Positions 51,242-62,205 are shown, counted from the first letter of the stretch. The stretch: 64,000 bases of DNA from Sphingobium baderi (GCF_001456115.1 NZ_CP013264.1:3304501-3368500); one strand, 5' to 3'. Numbers and translations: made by a program. Notes: a model not told the origin generated them from the letters alone.

Positions 51242-52099
51242 ATGGGATGGATGATGGACATATTGGTGTCGACCGAATGGCTGGCCGGGGAACTGGGCAA
51301 GGATGATCTGCGGATCGTCGATGCCAGCCTGTTCCTGCCCGGCGTGCCGCGCGACCCCCGCGCCGAGTTCGAGCAGGCGCATATTCCGGGCGCGGCCTTT
51401 CTCGACCTGCCGACACTGGCCGACCTTGACGATCCGCGAGCCGGCATGTTGCCGACCGACGCCTTCATGACGGAGCGGTGCCGGGCGCTGGGGATAAGCA
51501 CCGACAGCCGCATCATCGTCTATGACAACAGCCCCACGCACAGCGCAGCGCGGGGATGGTGGATGATGCGGCTTTATGGCGTGGGCAAGGGGGCCGCGAT
51601 CCTCGACGGCGGCTTGCCTAAATGGGTGGCGGAGGGGCGTCCGACGGAAAGCGGCGCGGTAACTCCCCCGCCGGGCAATGCGGTGGCGCGGCGCGCGACC
51701 GGACAGGTGCGGACGATGGACGATCTGATCGCCAATGTGGACAGCCGCGCCGAAGCGGTGATCGATGCGCGCGGGGCGGCGCGCTTCACCGGCGAGGAGA
51801 AGGAACCGCGCCCCGGCATGGCATCGGGACATATTCCCGGCTCGCGCAATCTGCCCTCCTCCGCCCTGTTCAACGCCGACAACAGCATGAAGACGGGCGA
51901 GGAATTGCGGCAATTGTTCGCGCAGGCGGGCCTCGATTTCGACCGACCCGTCATCACTACATGCGGTAGCGGCGTGACAGCCGCGATCCTGCTGGCGGGG
52001 CTGGAACTACTGGGAAAAAAAGACGTGACGCTGTATGACGGAAGCTGGTCCGAATGGGGCCTCGATCCCGCCACGCCCAAAGCGACCGGCGCGGCATGA
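51242..52099 (+). CDS. sseA: 3-mercaptopyruvate/thiosulfate sulfurtransferase
   Basis: Two rhodanese domains, about 285 residues. The second carries the active Cys in VITTCGSGVTAAILL near 236, and CGSGVTA is typical of 3-mercaptopyruvate enzymes rather than plain rhodaneses. DSRIIVYDNSPTHSAARGWW is the inactive first-domain counterpart. The start is one of three close ATGs (51242, 51251, 51254), and GGGATGG favours the last two. It overlaps metC by four bases, linking it to sulfur amino acid metabolism. Confidence 0.92.
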   Translation: MGWMMDILVSTEWLAGELGKDDLRIVDASLFLPGVPRDPRAEFEQAHIPGAAFLDLPTLADLDDPRAGMLPTDAFMTERCRALGISTDSRIIVYDNSPTHSAARGWWMMRLYGVGKGAAILDGGLPKWVAEGRPTESGAVTPPPGNAVARRATGQVRTMDDLIANVDSRAEAVIDARGAARFTGEEKEPRPGMASGHIPGSRNLPSSALFNADNSMKTGEELRQLFAQAGLDFDRPVITTCGSGVTAAILLAGLELLGKKDVTLYDGSWSEWGLDPATPKATGAA

Positions 52100-53310
52100 G
52101 CGGGAAGGACGATGACCGCAAGCCACTGACCAAGCTGGCGCAGGCGGGCCGTAAGGCCGAATGGACCGGGATGCCGGGGCAGCCGGGCGGCATCGTCAGC
52201 CCGCCGGTGTGGCGCGCGTCCACGATCCTGTATGACGATGTGGCGCATCTGCGCCGCGCCGCCGGCTCCAGCACGCATGAGCGGCTGTTCTACGGGCGCA
52301 AGGGGACGCCGACCGCATGGAGCCTGGCCGACGCGCTGACCGAGATGGAGCCGGGCGCGGCAGGGACGATGCTCTTTCCCTCCGGCGTGGCGGCCATCGC
52401 CTGCGGGCTGATGGCGGTGCTGCGGCCGGGCGATCAGTTGTTGATGACCGACAGCGCTTATGATCCTACGCGCAATTTCTGCGAGCAGATCTTGAAGCCC
52501 TTTGGCGTCGAGACGGTCTATTATGATCCGACTGTCGGCGCGGGGATCGCGGGCCTGCTGACGGAGCGGACGCGCGCCATCTTCCTCGAAAGCCCCGGCA
52601 GCCTGACCTTCGAAGTGCAGGACGTGCCCGCCATCGTGGCGGTGGCGAAGGAGAAGGGCATCGTCACGCTGATCGACAATACATGGGCGACGCCGCTGTT
52701 CTTCCCGGCGCTGGGACATGGAGTGGATATTTCCATCCTCGCCTGCACCAAATATATCGTCGGGCATAGCGACGTGATGATCGGTTCCGTCACCGCCAGT
52801 GAGGCTTGGTTTCCCAAGGTCCGGCAGACGGCTTATCTTTTCGGGCAGATGACGAGTCCCGACGACGCATGGCTGACTTCGCGCGGCCTCAGGACGCTGG
52901 GCGTGCGGCTGAAGCAGCATCAGGAGAGCGCGTTGGCCATCGCCCGGTGGCTGAATGAGCAGCCCGATGTGGCGCGGGTGCTGCATCCCGCCCTGCCCGA
53001 TTGTCCGGGACATGAATTGTGGGCGCGGGATTTTTCCGGCTCCTCCGGCCTGTTCAGCTTCATCCTGAAAGGCGGCGATGAGACGGCGCGCGCCGCGCTG
53101 ATCGACGGGCTTGCCCATTTCGGCATCGGCTATAGCTGGGGCGGCTTTGAGAGCCTGGCCCTGCCGGTCGATCCAGCCCGTTACCGCAGCGCGACGACAT
53201 GGGAGGCGGAAGGTCCATCCGTGCGCCTGCATATCGGATTGGAAGATCCCGCCGACCTGATCGCGGACCTCGATGCGGGCCTTGCCCGGTTCCGCGCGGC
53301 GCGGGGATGA
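52096..53310 (+). CDS. metC: Cystathionine beta-lyase
   Basis: Splits cystathionine to homocysteine, pyruvate and ammonia. 404 residues of the PLP fold-type I Cys/Met family. The PLP lysine lies in ACTKYIVGHSDVMIG near 219, RLFYGRKGTPTAWSLADAL near 70 is the substrate-facing loop, and GFESLALPVDP near the end is typical of MetC rather than MetB. Coupled to sseA by an ATGA overlap and to the mechanosensitive channel by a second one. Confidence 0.93.
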   Translation: MSGKDDDRKPLTKLAQAGRKAEWTGMPGQPGGIVSPPVWRASTILYDDVAHLRRAAGSSTHERLFYGRKGTPTAWSLADALTEMEPGAAGTMLFPSGVAAIACGLMAVLRPGDQLLMTDSAYDPTRNFCEQILKPFGVETVYYDPTVGAGIAGLLTERTRAIFLESPGSLTFEVQDVPAIVAVAKEKGIVTLIDNTWATPLFFPALGHGVDISILACTKYIVGHSDVMIGSVTASEAWFPKVRQTAYLFGQMTSPDDAWLTSRGLRTLGVRLKQHQESALAIARWLNEQPDVARVLHPALPDCPGHELWARDFSGSSGLFSFILKGGDETARAALIDGLAHFGIGYSWGGFESLALPVDPARYRSATTWEAEGPSVRLHIGLEDPADLIADLDAGLARFRAARG

Positions 53311-54563
53311 CGCCGGACTTCTCCTCCCTGCTGGCGCTGGTGCCGGGCGATGCGGAGATCGTCCAGCCGCTGATCGCGCTGGGCATCGCGTTGCTGCTGC
53401 ATCTGGCGGCGACGGCGGCGGCCCGCCTCATCGCGCCGCGGCTGCGGGAAAAGGCGGCGATATTGAGCGAGGCGCTGGCCGGGCGGCTGCGCGCCATGTT
53501 GCGCTATGCCCTGTCGGCGCTGTTCATCGGTTTCGCGACCGCGCTCTGGCCAGTGGACACGGCGCCGCATCTGGTGCTGGGAATCGCGCTTGGCCTGTCG
53601 GTCGCCCTGCTCGCGGCCCATGGCCTGCGCGCGCTGGCGATACCGGTCTGGGCGGTCGCGCCGCTGGCGCTGCTGCTGTTCCTGACGACCCTGTCGGGCA
53701 CCAATGGCGGGTTGACGCCGGTGGGGACGATGCTGGATGCGATCGGCATCGGCCTTGGCAAACGGCGAGTGACTCTGCTCGGCCTCATCACCATGGCCGC
53801 GATCTGCGTCGCATTGTTCGCCATGGTGCGCCTTGCCAACCGGCTGATCGGGGGCAGCATCGCCCGGGCGGACGGCTTCGATCCCACGCAGAAATTGCTG
53901 GCGCAGAAGCTCGCCGCCATCGCCGTGGTGATCGCGGCCTTCTTCATCGGTGTCGACCTGCTGGGGATCGACCTGACTGCCTTTGCCGTCTTTTCCGGCG
54001 CGTTGGGCCTGGCGGTCGGCTTCGGCCTGCAAAAAACCTTCGGCAATCTGATCGCGGGCATCATCCTGCTGATGGACCGGTCCATCAAGCCGGGCGACGT
54101 GATCGTGGTGGGCGACAGCTTCGGATGGGTGAACAAGATCGGCGTGCGCGCCGTCAGCGTCATCACTCGCGACGGCAAGGAGCATCTGATCCCCAACGAA
54201 AACCTGATGACGCAGGAGGTGGAGAACTGGTCCTATTCCGACCGCAATGTCCGCGTCCGCATTACCCTGGGCGTGGGCTTCGACAGCGACCTGCCGCTGG
54301 CGCAACAGTTGATGCTGCGCGCCGCGCAGGAAAGCCACCGCGTGCTCGACATGCCCAGCCCCACCGTGCGTCTGACCGGCTTTGGTGAGAATCGTGTGGA
54401 GCATGAGATATTGGTGTGGATCAGCGACCCGGAGGAAGGCGTGGGCAATGTCCGGTCGGACGTGCTCAACCGGCTGTGGCTGCTGTTCCGGGACAATGGG
54501 ATCACCATTCCCTATCCGCAGCGCGTCATTCACACGACGCAGGCGCCCGCGCCGCCCGCGTAA
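53307..54563 (+). CDS. Mechanosensitive ion channel (MscS family)
   Basis: 418 residues. About five N-terminal helices (ALGIALLLHLAATAAARLIA, AVAPLALLLFLTTLSG) precede the MscS core: pore helix FSGALGLAVGFGLQKTFGNL near 231-250 and the beta domain SIKPGDVIVVGDSFGWVNKIG with IPNENLMTQEVENWSYSD. The end is a short cytoplasmic alpha-beta domain. Acts as an osmotic release valve in the inner membrane. Overlaps metC by four bases. Confidence 0.93.
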   Translation: MTPDFSSLLALVPGDAEIVQPLIALGIALLLHLAATAAARLIAPRLREKAAILSEALAGRLRAMLRYALSALFIGFATALWPVDTAPHLVLGIALGLSVALLAAHGLRALAIPVWAVAPLALLLFLTTLSGTNGGLTPVGTMLDAIGIGLGKRRVTLLGLITMAAICVALFAMVRLANRLIGGSIARADGFDPTQKLLAQKLAAIAVVIAAFFIGVDLLGIDLTAFAVFSGALGLAVGFGLQKTFGNLIAGIILLMDRSIKPGDVIVVGDSFGWVNKIGVRAVSVITRDGKEHLIPNENLMTQEVENWSYSDRNVRVRITLGVGFDSDLPLAQQLMLRAAQESHRVLDMPSPTVRLTGFGENRVEHEILVWISDPEEGVGNVRSDVLNRLWLLFRDNGITIPYPQRVIHTTQAPAPPA

Positions 54564-54810
54564 TATAATTACGAGCTTTCGATCATAATCGGGGCGGCAG
54601 ACGAGGCTTCAGGATGCCGCCCATGCACTTGTTGCAGAACAGCAACATTTCGTCGGCAAAAGACATGATCCAGCAATAAATCCTTGTGCAGCGCAGCAAG
54701 GAAGCGCATCCATTTGGGGTCAAGGCACCCGGCCCACCCCGTTGCGGGAGAAAGAGGCAGGGACCTTCGCGCAGGTGGGACGATCGCATAACCATCAAAG
54801 GGGTTTTATC
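54564..54810. other. Intergenic region carrying the porin promoter and leader hairpins
   Basis: No gene. Two small hairpins are visible: GTTGC (54631-54635) with GCAAC (54642-54646), and TCCTTG (54681-54686) with CAAGGA (54697-54702) plus an inner TGC/GCA. Both precede the porin ATG by more than 100 bases. They may be part of its leader, but no regulator site is recognised. Confidence 0.4.
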
Positions 54811-55560
54811 ATGCGTAAGTCCATTCTTGGCCTGTCGGCCATTGCTCTTGCCGCGTTTTCGGCACCCGCTTTCGCTCAGGACGAGCCGACACCGGAACTG
54901 ACCGTCAGCGGCAGCGCCGCCGTCGTCACCGATTATCGTTTCCGTGGCGTATCCCAGACCGACAAGCGTTTCGCCATCCAGGGCGGCATCACCGTCACCC
55001 ATGAATCGGGCTTCTATGTGTCGACCTGGGGTTCCTCCATCGACGATTATGTCGCCAATGGCAGCGACCAGGAAATCGACCTGATCGCGGGCTATTCCAA
55101 GACGGTGGGCGCGGCGACCTTCGACCTGGGCGTCCTTTATTATTACTATCCCGGTTCGGGCGGCGTTAACAGCGACTTTGTCGAACCCTATGCGTCGGTG
55201 AAGGGCACTTTCGGCCCCGCCACCGCGAAGCTGACCGTCAACTATGCGCCCAAGACCAAGGCGCTGACGCTGGATGGCATCCACAAGGAAGACAATCTCT
55301 ACGTCGCGGGCGACCTGTCGGCCAGCATACCCAATTCGCCGGTGGGCGTGTCGGCCCATCTGGGCCATAGCTGGGGACCGAGCTACCTCATCATCGGCAG
55401 CGGCAAGGAATATACCGACTGGAGCGTGGGCGCGACCTACACCTGGGATCACCTGACCTTCGGCGTCAGCTATGTCGACACCAACAAGAACGCCTATTCG
55501 TCCAGCGGCCGCAATATCGGCAAGGCCGGCGTGGTCGGATCGGTCACCGCGTCCTTCTGA
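54811..55560 (+). CDS. TorF family putative outer-membrane porin
   Basis: 249 residues. Signal peptide SILGLSAIALAAFSAPAFAQ (cleavage near 23). The mature part alternates short polar and aromatic strands (DYRFRGVSQTDKRFAIQGGI, GFYVSTWGSSIDDYVANGSD, NIGKAGVVGSVTASF) and ends in Phe, as outer-membrane barrels do. RGVSQTD and the strand spacing match the TorF-type family of conserved proteobacterial porins. Substrate unknown. Upstream AAAGGGG is the RBS; a hairpin terminator follows. Confidence 0.88.
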   Translation: MRKSILGLSAIALAAFSAPAFAQDEPTPELTVSGSAAVVTDYRFRGVSQTDKRFAIQGGITVTHESGFYVSTWGSSIDDYVANGSDQEIDLIAGYSKTVGAATFDLGVLYYYYPGSGGVNSDFVEPYASVKGTFGPATAKLTVNYAPKTKALTLDGIHKEDNLYVAGDLSASIPNSPVGVSAHLGHSWGPSYLIIGSGKEYTDWSVGATYTWDHLTFGVSYVDTNKNAYSSSGRNIGKAGVVGSVTASF

Positions 55561-55577
55561 TCTGCATTCAAAAGGGG

Positions 55578-55611
55578 AAGAGGCCGCGAGCCGGAGGGTT
55601 TGCGGCCTCTT
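55578..55611 (+). terminator. Terminator after the TorF-type porin
   Basis: AAGAGGCCGC (55578-55587) pairs with GCGGCCTCTT (55602-55611) over a 14-base loop, followed by TTC. It starts 18 bases after the stop codon. The T-run is short, so it is moderately convincing. Confidence 0.65.
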
Positions 55612-55680
55612 TCATGGCGGCCGGTGCGCGCGGACCGAAGGACGGTTGTGGGTGGGGAGCGGACAGCTCGCTCCCCGTCC

Positions 55681-55850
55681 CCGTTCGTCCTGAGTAGCCC
55701 CTGAGCCTGTCGAAGAGGCGTATCGAAGGACAGATATTGCACAAGACCCTTCGATACGGGTCTTCGACGTGGCGCGAGGCTAAGTTTACCCTGAGCGACT
55801 GCTGCAAGCAGTCAGTCGAAAGGCTCAGCCCCTACCCAGGGCGAACGGAT
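55681..55850. mobile_element. MITE-like palindromic element, copy 1
   Basis: About 170 bases opening with CCGTTCGTCCTGAG and closing with CAGGGCGAACGG, an imperfect terminal inverted repeat. It shares order and most bases with 62325-62492, including GAGCCTGTCGAAG, TATCGAAGGACA, TGCTGCAAGCAGTCAGTCGAA. No reading frame inside. Lies in a gene-free gap of about 450 bases between the porin and lgt; the rest of that gap holds the porin terminator and the lgt leader. Confidence 0.7.
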
Positions 55851-56014
55851 GTTTGTGTTTCGATAAATGGCCGCAACTGGCCATAAACAGCCGTCCACAT
55901 GATGACGCCCTTACAACCTTTCCCTCTCGATTTGACGCGAAGCTGCGCTTGCCCCTTGGTCTTGGGAGACGCTTGCTCTATGGCAGCGGCACCATTCCCA
56001 AGGGGAACCGCATC

Positions 56015-56881
56015 TTGATCCTGGACATCGCCGCCACCGCCGCCAGCGCCATTCGCTTTGACGATCTGGGCCTCAGCCCTGTGGCACTCGACCTCGGCTT
56101 CTTCACGCTGAAATGGTACAGCCTCGCCTATCTGGCGGGCATATTGATCGGCTACTGGTATCTGCTGAAGCTGGTGGCGCAGCCCGGATCGCCCATGGCG
56201 CGCCGTCATGCCGACGACATGATCTTCTATGCGACACTGGGCATCATCATCGGCGGGCGACTGGCCTATGTGGTCTTCTACCAGCCCGAAATCCTGCGGC
56301 ATCCGCTCGACATTCTCAAGCTGTGGAATGGCGGCATGTCCTTCCATGGCGGGGTGGTCGGCGTGTCGCTGGGCATCCTCTATCTGGCTCGCAAGGAAGG
56401 GCTGAGCTGGTTGCGGGTGCATGATTATGTCGCCTGCTGCGTGCCCTTCGGCCTGTTCTTCGGGCGGCTCGCCAATTTCGTGAACGGGGAGCTGTGGGGC
56501 AAGGAAACCGATGTGCCCTGGGCCATGATCTTTCCCACAGGCGGCCCCTTCCCTCGCCATCCCAGCCAGCTTTATGAGGCGCTTCTGGAAGGCGTCCTTC
56601 TGTTCGCCATCCTCGCCTATGCCTTCTGGAAGACCCAAGCGCGCTACAAGCCGGGGATGCTGGTCGGCCTGTTCCTCTTCTTCTACGGCCTGTTCCGCTT
56701 CGGCGTGGAGTTCTTCCGCGAGGCCGACGCGCAACTGATGGAGTTCGCTGCGCGCACCGGCCTGCACATGGGCCAGTGGCTGTGCGTGCCGATGATCCTG
56801 GGCGGGCTTTACCTGATCGTCACCGCCAAAGGACGGCGCGTGCGCGTCGAACCGATCGCGGGCAGCGCGAGTGTCAGCTGA
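56015..56881 (+). CDS. lgt: Prolipoprotein diacylglyceryl transferase
   Basis: Adds diacylglycerol to the lipobox Cys of prelipoproteins in the inner membrane. 288 residues from a TTG, chosen because AGGGGA lies eight bases upstream and the product then has normal length. Seven helices; the Lgt signature [13 protein letters not shown] near 149-161 with its catalytic Arg/Asn/Glu, [11 protein letters not shown] near 108, and [12 protein letters not shown] near 179. It overlaps the MidA-like gene by 11 bases. Confidence 0.95.
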   Translation: MILDIAATAASAIRFDDLGLSPVALDLGFFTLKWYSLAYLAGILIGYWYLLKLVAQPGSPMARRHADDMIFYATLGIIIGGRLAYVVFYQPEILRHPLDILKLWNGGMSFHGGVVGVSLGILYLARKEGLSWLRVHDYVACCVPFGLFFGRLANFVNGELWGKETDVPWAMIFPTGGPFPRHPSQLYEALLEGVLLFAILAYAFWKTQARYKPGMLVGLFLFFYGLFRFGVEFFREADAQLMEFAARTGLHMGQWLCVPMILGGLYLIVTAKGRRVRVEPIAGSASVS

Positions 56882-57941
56882 CGAACTGCCGCTGAGCGAA
56901 CGGCTCGCCCGGCAGATCGAGGCGGGCGGGCCGATCTCCATCGCGCATTTCATGGGCGAGGCAAACCAGCATTATTATGCGACCCGTGATCCGCTGGGTC
57001 TGGAGGGCGATTTCACTACGGCGCCGGAAATCAGCCAAATGTTCGGCGAATTGATCGGCCTGTGCCTTGCCGATGTGTGGATGCGGTCGGGGCGGCGTCC
57101 GGGGGCGCTCTATGCGGAACTGGGGCCGGGACGCGGGACGCTGGCGGCCGATGCGCTCCGCGCGATGGAGCGGGCCGCCTTCGCCCCGCGTCTGCATTTC
57201 GTGGAAACCAGCCCCGTGCTGCGCGAGCGGCAGAGGGCGCTGCTGCCCCATATCGTCCATCATGACAGCATAGAGCAACTGCCCGAACAGGGACCGTTGC
57301 TGGTGGTCGCCAATGAATTTTTCGACGCCCTGCCCGTCCGCCAGTCAATCCGCGTCAATGACGAATGGCGCGAGCGGGTCGTGCTGGCCAGCAGAGGGGA
57401 GGATGGCATCCGCTTCGTTCCGGCCGTCGGCTATCGCCGTATCGAATCAGACATGCCCGCCATCGCCGCCACGGCGGACGACGGGCATGTCATCGAAACA
57501 CCGCTGGCGGGCGCCACGGCCGCCTTCAGCCTGGCCAACCGTATCGCAAAACAGGGCGGCGCGGCGATCATCATCGACTATGGCTATGAAGGCCCGGCCA
57601 TTGGCGACACGTTACAGGCGGTGCGCGATCACAAGTTCGCCGACCCCTTCACCGATCCGGGCGAAGTGGACCTGACCACCCATGTGGATTTCACCATGAT
57701 CGGCAATATGGCGCGGCAGGCGGGGTTGCGCGTACTGGGACCGGTGGGTCAGGGCGCGTTTCTCGGCGAGCTGGGCATCGACGCCCGCGCCGCGCAACTG
57801 GCGGAGGCCAGCCCGGAGCGCGCCGAGGAGGTGGAAGCCGCCCGCCTGCGCCTGACATCCCCGGACGCGATGGGCACGTTGTTCAAAGCCATGGCGTGGG
57901 TTCATCCCGACTGGGCCGCCCCGGCGGGGTTTGGCGTCTAA
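56871..57941 (+). CDS. MidA/NDUFAF7-like SAM-dependent methyltransferase
   Basis: 356 residues from a GTG inside the end of lgt. [20 protein letters not shown] is the family start, [19 protein letters not shown] near 80 the SAM-binding Gly-rich loop, and [11 protein letters not shown] near 147 the catalytic-region motif. The human relative methylates an Arg of the complex I subunit NDUFS2; whether this one acts on complex I in this bacterium is inference. Convergent with gmk, with only a few bases between the stops. Confidence 0.9.
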   Translation: MSADELPLSERLARQIEAGGPISIAHFMGEANQHYYATRDPLGLEGDFTTAPEISQMFGELIGLCLADVWMRSGRRPGALYAELGPGRGTLAADALRAMERAAFAPRLHFVETSPVLRERQRALLPHIVHHDSIEQLPEQGPLLVVANEFFDALPVRQSIRVNDEWRERVVLASRGEDGIRFVPAVGYRRIESDMPAIAATADDGHVIETPLAGATAAFSLANRIAKQGGAAIIIDYGYEGPAIGDTLQAVRDHKFADPFTDPGEVDLTTHVDFTMIGNMARQAGLRVLGPVGQGAFLGELGIDARAAQLAEASPERAEEVEAARLRLTSPDAMGTLFKAMAWVHPDWAAPAGFGV

Positions 57942-57948
57942 AGCGCGC

Positions 57949-58614
57949 TCAATCGTCCTGATGATAGCGGCTGAGGCGGCGGATGAAGCCGATGAGGCCA
58001 GTCTGACGGCTACGCTTCATGCGCTCGGCGTGGAGGATGGTCTGGACGCGCTGGAAACATTCCTCCGCATCGACGTTGCAGAGCACATAATCATAGCCAT
58101 CCCAGTGCGCGATCTCTCCGGCGGCGCGCTCCATGCGGCCTGCGATCACTGCCTCGCTGTCGGTAGCGCGGCCGCGCAGGCGGCGCTCCAGTTCCTCCAT
58201 AGAGGGAGGCAGGATGAAGATACGCACCACATCGCCGCCCGCGATCTGGTGCAATTGCTGCGCGCCCTGCCAGTCGATGTCGAACAGCACGTCGCGGCCG
58301 CTCTTGAGCATCGCCTCCACCGGCGCGCGGGGCGTGCCGTAACGCTGGCCGAAGACATGCGCCCATTCGAGGAACTCATGATCCGCCGTCATCCGGCGAA
58401 ATTCCTCCAGATCGACGAAGTGATAATCCTTGCCATCCACTTCGCCCGGCCGCATCGGGCGGGTCGTGGCGGACACCGACATGGCCAGGTCCGGCTCTGC
58501 CGCCAGCAATTTGCGCGCGATGGTGGACTTGCCCGCGCCCGAAGGCGAAGAGAGTACGAAGAGAACGCCACGGCGCTTGAAATCGGGCGTTTCGGTCGGA
58601 ATGTCGTCGGCCAT
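57949..58614 (-). CDS. gmk: Guanylate kinase
   Basis: GMP plus ATP to GDP plus ADP. 221 residues from the ATG at 58614. P-loop [10 protein letters not shown] at 22-31, GMP-binding [20 protein letters not shown] near 54-73, [20 protein letters not shown], and the lid region [16 protein letters not shown]. An upstream in-frame ATG (58686) would add 24 unconserved residues and is not preferred. Divergent from the DUF2585 gene. Confidence 0.96.
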   Translation of the reverse strand: MADDIPTETPDFKRRGVLFVLSSPSGAGKSTIARKLLAAEPDLAMSVSATTRPMRPGEVDGKDYHFVDLEEFRRMTADHEFLEWAHVFGQRYGTPRAPVEAMLKSGRDVLFDIDWQGAQQLHQIAGGDVVRIFILPPSMEELERRLRGRATDSEAVIAGRMERAAGEIAHWDGYDYVLCNVDAEECFQRVQTILHAERMKRSRQTGLIGFIRRLSRYHQDD

Positions 58615-58672
58615 GGCCGCTAGTGCCGCCAGAAGCAGCGATTTGCAAGAGGGCAAGAAGGGGGATGACGCA

Positions 58673-59245
58673 GTGTTGAAGCGCAAACGGAACCGCAGCC
58701 GCCGGGGCTACGCCCTTGCCGGGCTGATCGCGCTGGCGGCCTGCGCGATGCTGTTCCTGATGGGACGACCGCCGATCTGCGCCTGCGGCACGGTAGAATT
58801 ATGGCATGGCGCGATTGACAGCGGCAACAGCCAGCACCTCTCCGACTGGTATAGTCTGAGCCATATCATCCACGGATTTTTATTCTATCTGGCGGCGTGG
58901 GCGCTGATGCGGCGGCAGCCCAGGGGGATGCGCTTCGCGGCGGCGGTGGCGGTCGAATCGCTGTGGGAGATATTGGAAAATTCGCCGGTCATCATCGACC
59001 GATACCGCACGGCGACCATCGCGCTCGGCTATTCGGGTGACAGCATCCTCAATTCGATGAGCGACATCGGGATGATGGCGCTGGGCTTCGCCTTTGCCGC
59101 GCGGGCGCCGGTTTGGCTGACGGTGCTGGCCGGCATCGGGTTCGAGCTGTTGGCGCTGTGGGTGATCCGCGACAATCTGACGCTTAACGTGCTGATGCTG
59201 GTCTGGCCGGTCGAGGCGGTGAAGGCCTGGCAGTCGGCATTCTAG
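58673..59245 (+). CDS. DUF2585 family membrane protein
   Basis: 190 residues from a GTG with GGGGG eight bases before it. After a basic start there is one helix near 11-30 ([20 protein letters not shown]), then [40 protein letters not shown] and [20 protein letters not shown], conserved features of DUF2585, followed by more helices. About five membrane segments in all. Function unknown. The 3-prime end overlaps the opposing acyltransferase gene by four bases. Confidence 0.88.
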   Translation: MLKRKRNRSRRGYALAGLIALAACAMLFLMGRPPICACGTVELWHGAIDSGNSQHLSDWYSLSHIIHGFLFYLAAWALMRRQPRGMRFAAAVAVESLWEILENSPVIIDRYRTATIALGYSGDSILNSMSDIGMMALGFAFAARAPVWLTVLAGIGFELLALWVIRDNLTLNVLMLVWPVEAVKAWQSAF

Positions 59246-60288
59246 ACGAAAGCCAGCCGTTTTTCGACCGCCTGCAACGCCCCGACCACACGCTGCGGCG
59301 GCGCGGGCGCGACGAACAGCAGATCGACGACCCAGCTCGCGCGCGAAGCCAGCACAAGCAGCAGCCCCACCAGCAATGCGACGGGAAAGGCCACCATCGT
59401 CGCGACTTCCGCCTGCTTCACGCCCAGCCCGCGGCAAAATCCCATGACGATATAGATGGTCGGAAAGTGCGAGACATAGAAGATCAGCGAATGCTGGCCC
59501 ATGAAGATCAGCGGCGCGCACCAGCGGGCGGCCTGTATCCAGAAGGCCGTGGCGCTGACCGCGATGATGAAGCAGAGCGCGGGAACAGCGTAAAGCGGAC
59601 CATAGTGAAGCTCATAGACGACGGCGGCTGCCGACGCCCCGACGATGACAATCCATCCCAGCAGCGCCGCGCGCGAACGCACGACGCGCATCCACAACGC
59701 CCAATGGCCGCCCACCCATGAGCCGAGGAAGAAGAAGGCCATGAGGTAGAAGAGCCGCTCGCCATTCTTGCTGCCATCGGGCGCGAGGATCGCAATGCCG
59801 AAGGCAACCGCCGCGACCAGCAGCGGCGACAGGCGGCGCAGCGGAATGGCCGCCAGATAATAAATGAGGATGAAGGTCAGGAACCAGAGATAGGATTGGC
59901 CGGACAGATATTTGAGCAGTTGCACCGGTCCATCCACCATCGGCCCGATGACTAGCGCATAGATGAGCGTCCAGACCAGCAGCGGCCAGAATATCCGCCG
60001 CCCCTTCCCCAGCAGATAGAGCACGATCCCCTTGCCGAACGATCCCGCCAGCAGCAGGCCGGACAGGAATACCAGCGTCGGCATGCGATAGAGGACGAAT
60101 AACTGGTTGAAATCGCGCATCCATGGCGCGGCGGTGTAAGCGTGCCGTTCCAATATGGTCACCGAATGGAAGGCGACGACCAGCAGGATCGCCAGACCCC
60201 GGAGCAGATCCATCCATAGTTGCCGTTCCCGCTTGGTGTGGGGGGCGACAGGGATGGCGCTTTCGACCGGGGCGTGAGAATCGGTCAT
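59242..60288 (-). CDS. Acyltransferase family 3 membrane protein
   Basis: 348 residues from the ATG at 60288, preceded by GGAG at six bases; a start nine codons upstream lacks one. The Acyl_transf_3 motif opens the protein: [20 protein letters not shown], with the catalytic-type Arg/His pair. Ten or so membrane helices follow. Members modify sugars or lipids of the envelope with acetyl or other groups, but no acceptor pathway is adjacent. Convergent with DUF2585 by a four-base overlap. Confidence 0.87.
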   Translation of the reverse strand: MTDSHAPVESAIPVAPHTKRERQLWMDLLRGLAILLVVAFHSVTILERHAYTAAPWMRDFNQLFVLYRMPTLVFLSGLLLAGSFGKGIVLYLLGKGRRIFWPLLVWTLIYALVIGPMVDGPVQLLKYLSGQSYLWFLTFILIYYLAAIPLRRLSPLLVAAVAFGIAILAPDGSKNGERLFYLMAFFFLGSWVGGHWALWMRVVRSRAALLGWIVIVGASAAAVVYELHYGPLYAVPALCFIIAVSATAFWIQAARWCAPLIFMGQHSLIFYVSHFPTIYIVMGFCRGLGVKQAEVATMVAFPVALLVGLLLVLASRASWVVDLLFVAPAPPQRVVGALQAVEKRLAFV

Positions 60289-60413
60289 GGGTTTCTCCGC
60301 TGGAAGGCGCACCATGCTGCGCCGCGGAAAATCCTATGGTGTCTGAAGGCAGGAGAATAGCTGACGTCCCGTCACACCGCGCCGAATCCGGCACGGGTCG
60401 CCGCAGCGGGCAA

Positions 60414-60770
60414 TCAGCGTCCGGCCCTGCGGGACCGGGCTTCGTCGATCAGGATCGGTTCCGCGCTTTCGTCCGGCAATGCCTTAATGGCCCGCTTGCG
60501 GTCCACCTCGCGCTTCGCTTCATACAGGCGACCCGCCAGATAGGCGCCGGTGACGAACATCGCGCCCATGGGATAGCGCAGGATCAGCCTCTTGGCGCCC
60601 ATGCCCGCCAGCAGGCCGACCGCGCCTTTCTTCCCGGTTTCGGCGGCGACACGGGTTCCCACCAATATCGCGCCGACACGCGCCGCCTTTCGCAGCAGTC
60701 CGGCTTTGGGTGGGGACTTGACCGATGCGGGTTGCGCGGCCGGTTTGGCGGGGGCGGCTTTCCTCTTCAT
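60414..60770 (-). CDS. Small hypothetical protein with basic ends
   Basis: 118 residues, ATG at 60770. Lys/Ala/Pro-rich N-terminus (1-23), a middle amphipathic-to-hydrophobic stretch near 47-80 (GAVGLLAGMGAKRLILRYPM, GAMFVTGAYLAG) and a charged tail (YEAKREVDRKRAIKALPDES). Resembles the small membrane-associated Ala/Lys proteins at 18404-20388 in style, but no family is recognised. Lies between the acyltransferase and fumC, on the same strand as both. Confidence 0.65.
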   Translation of the reverse strand: MKRKAAPAKPAAQPASVKSPPKAGLLRKAARVGAILVGTRVAAETGKKGAVGLLAGMGAKRLILRYPMGAMFVTGAYLAGRLYEAKREVDRKRAIKALPDESAEPILIDEARSRRAGR

Positions 60771-60819
60771 ATCCTATCAATGTATCGGATCGCCGTCCGT
60801 TCCGCCATGTTGATCTGAA

Positions 60820-62205
60820 TCAGACCATATTTTCAGGACGCACGAGCCGGTCGAAGGTCGCTTCATCGACCAGTCCCAGCGCGAGACCCGCCTGCTTGAG
60901 CGTCAATCCTTCGACATGGGCATGCTTGGCGATCTTCGCGGCATTGTCATAGCCGATCTCCGGCGCCAGGGCCGTCACCAGCATCAACGATCGGTCGACC
61001 AGTTCGGCGATGCGCTTTGCATTCGCCTCCAGCCCTTCGACGCAGCGTTCGGCAAAGCTATCCATGCCGACGGCGAGGAGATGGATGGACCGCAGCACCG
61101 CCGCGCCGATCAGCGGCTTGAACACGTTAAGTTCGAGATGCCCTTGCAGGCCGCCGACCGTCACCGCCTGATGATTGCCGATGACCTGAGCGGCCACCAT
61201 CGTCAGCATCTCACACTGGGTCGGGTTGACTTTGCCTGGCATGATCGAGCTGCCCGGTTCATTGGCGGGCAAGTCCAGTTCGCCAAGGCCCGAACGCGGA
61301 CCGCTGCCCAGCAGGCGGATGTCGTTGGCGATCTTTGTCACCGCGACGGCGATGCTGTTGAGGCGGCCGGAAAAGTCGACCAGCGTGTCATGGCTCGCCA
61401 GCGCCTCGAACTTGTTGGGCGCGGTTTCGAACGGAAGGCCGGTGAGCGCCGCGATTTCCGCTGCTACATCCTCGGCGAAGCCGGGGGGCGTGTTGAGGCC
61501 GGTGCCGACCGCCGTGCCGCCCTGCGCCAGCTTGGTGAGGCCATGTTCGACCAGCGGCATGGTGCGGGTGCGGGCAAGGCGGAGCTGGGCAACATAGCCG
61601 GAAAATTCCTGCCCCAGCGTCAGCGGCGTCGCGTCCTGCAGATGGGTGCGGCCGATCTTGACGATGCGGTCCCATGCCTTGGCTTTTGCGAGCAATGCGC
61701 CTTCGAGCCGTTCGAGCGCGGGAAGCAGCGCGCGGGTCGCGGCCAGCGCGGCGGCGATATGCATGGCGGTGGGGAAGCTGTCGTTGGACGACTGGCTCAT
61801 GTTCACATGGTCGTTGGGGTGAACCGGCGCTTTGCCGCCCCGCGTGCCGGTCAGGATTTCGTTCGCACGGCCCGCGATCACTTCATTGACGTTCATGTTG
61901 GACTGCGTGCCGCTGCCCGTCTGCCAGATGACGAGCGGGAACTGATCATCCAACTTGCCCTCCACGACTTCGGCGGCAGCGATTTCGATGGCGTCGGCGA
62001 GCTTCGCATCCAGCCCATGCTTCCGGTTCACCCGCGCCGCCGCCTGCTTCACGATGGCGAGGGCGTGGACGATGCCGATGGGCATCCGCTCGCTATCGCC
62101 GAAGGGGAAGTTCTCAATGCTCCGCTGAGTCTGTGCTCCCCAATAGGCGGCGGCGGGCACCTCGATCGCGCCAATCGAGTCGGTTTCGGTGCGGGTTTCG
62201 GCCAT
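60820..62205 (-). CDS. fumC: Fumarate hydratase, class II
   Basis: Fumarate to malate in the TCA cycle. 461 residues, oxygen-stable FumC type. Signature [16 protein letters not shown] near 317-332, the active-site region [15 protein letters not shown] near 97-111, [20 protein letters not shown] near 126, and [21 protein letters not shown] near 184 are all present. An AT-rich stretch, ATTAATAATCAATCG, directly upstream is the likely promoter region. 49 bases separate its stop from the small hypothetical gene. Confidence 0.97.
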   Translation of the reverse strand: MAETRTETDSIGAIEVPAAAYWGAQTQRSIENFPFGDSERMPIGIVHALAIVKQAAARVNRKHGLDAKLADAIEIAAAEVVEGKLDDQFPLVIWQTGSGTQSNMNVNEVIAGRANEILTGTRGGKAPVHPNDHVNMSQSSNDSFPTAMHIAAALAATRALLPALERLEGALLAKAKAWDRIVKIGRTHLQDATPLTLGQEFSGYVAQLRLARTRTMPLVEHGLTKLAQGGTAVGTGLNTPPGFAEDVAAEIAALTGLPFETAPNKFEALASHDTLVDFSGRLNSIAVAVTKIANDIRLLGSGPRSGLGELDLPANEPGSSIMPGKVNPTQCEMLTMVAAQVIGNHQAVTVGGLQGHLELNVFKPLIGAAVLRSIHLLAVGMDSFAERCVEGLEANAKRIAELVDRSLMLVTALAPEIGYDNAAKIAKHAHVEGLTLKQAGLALGLVDEATFDRLVRPENMV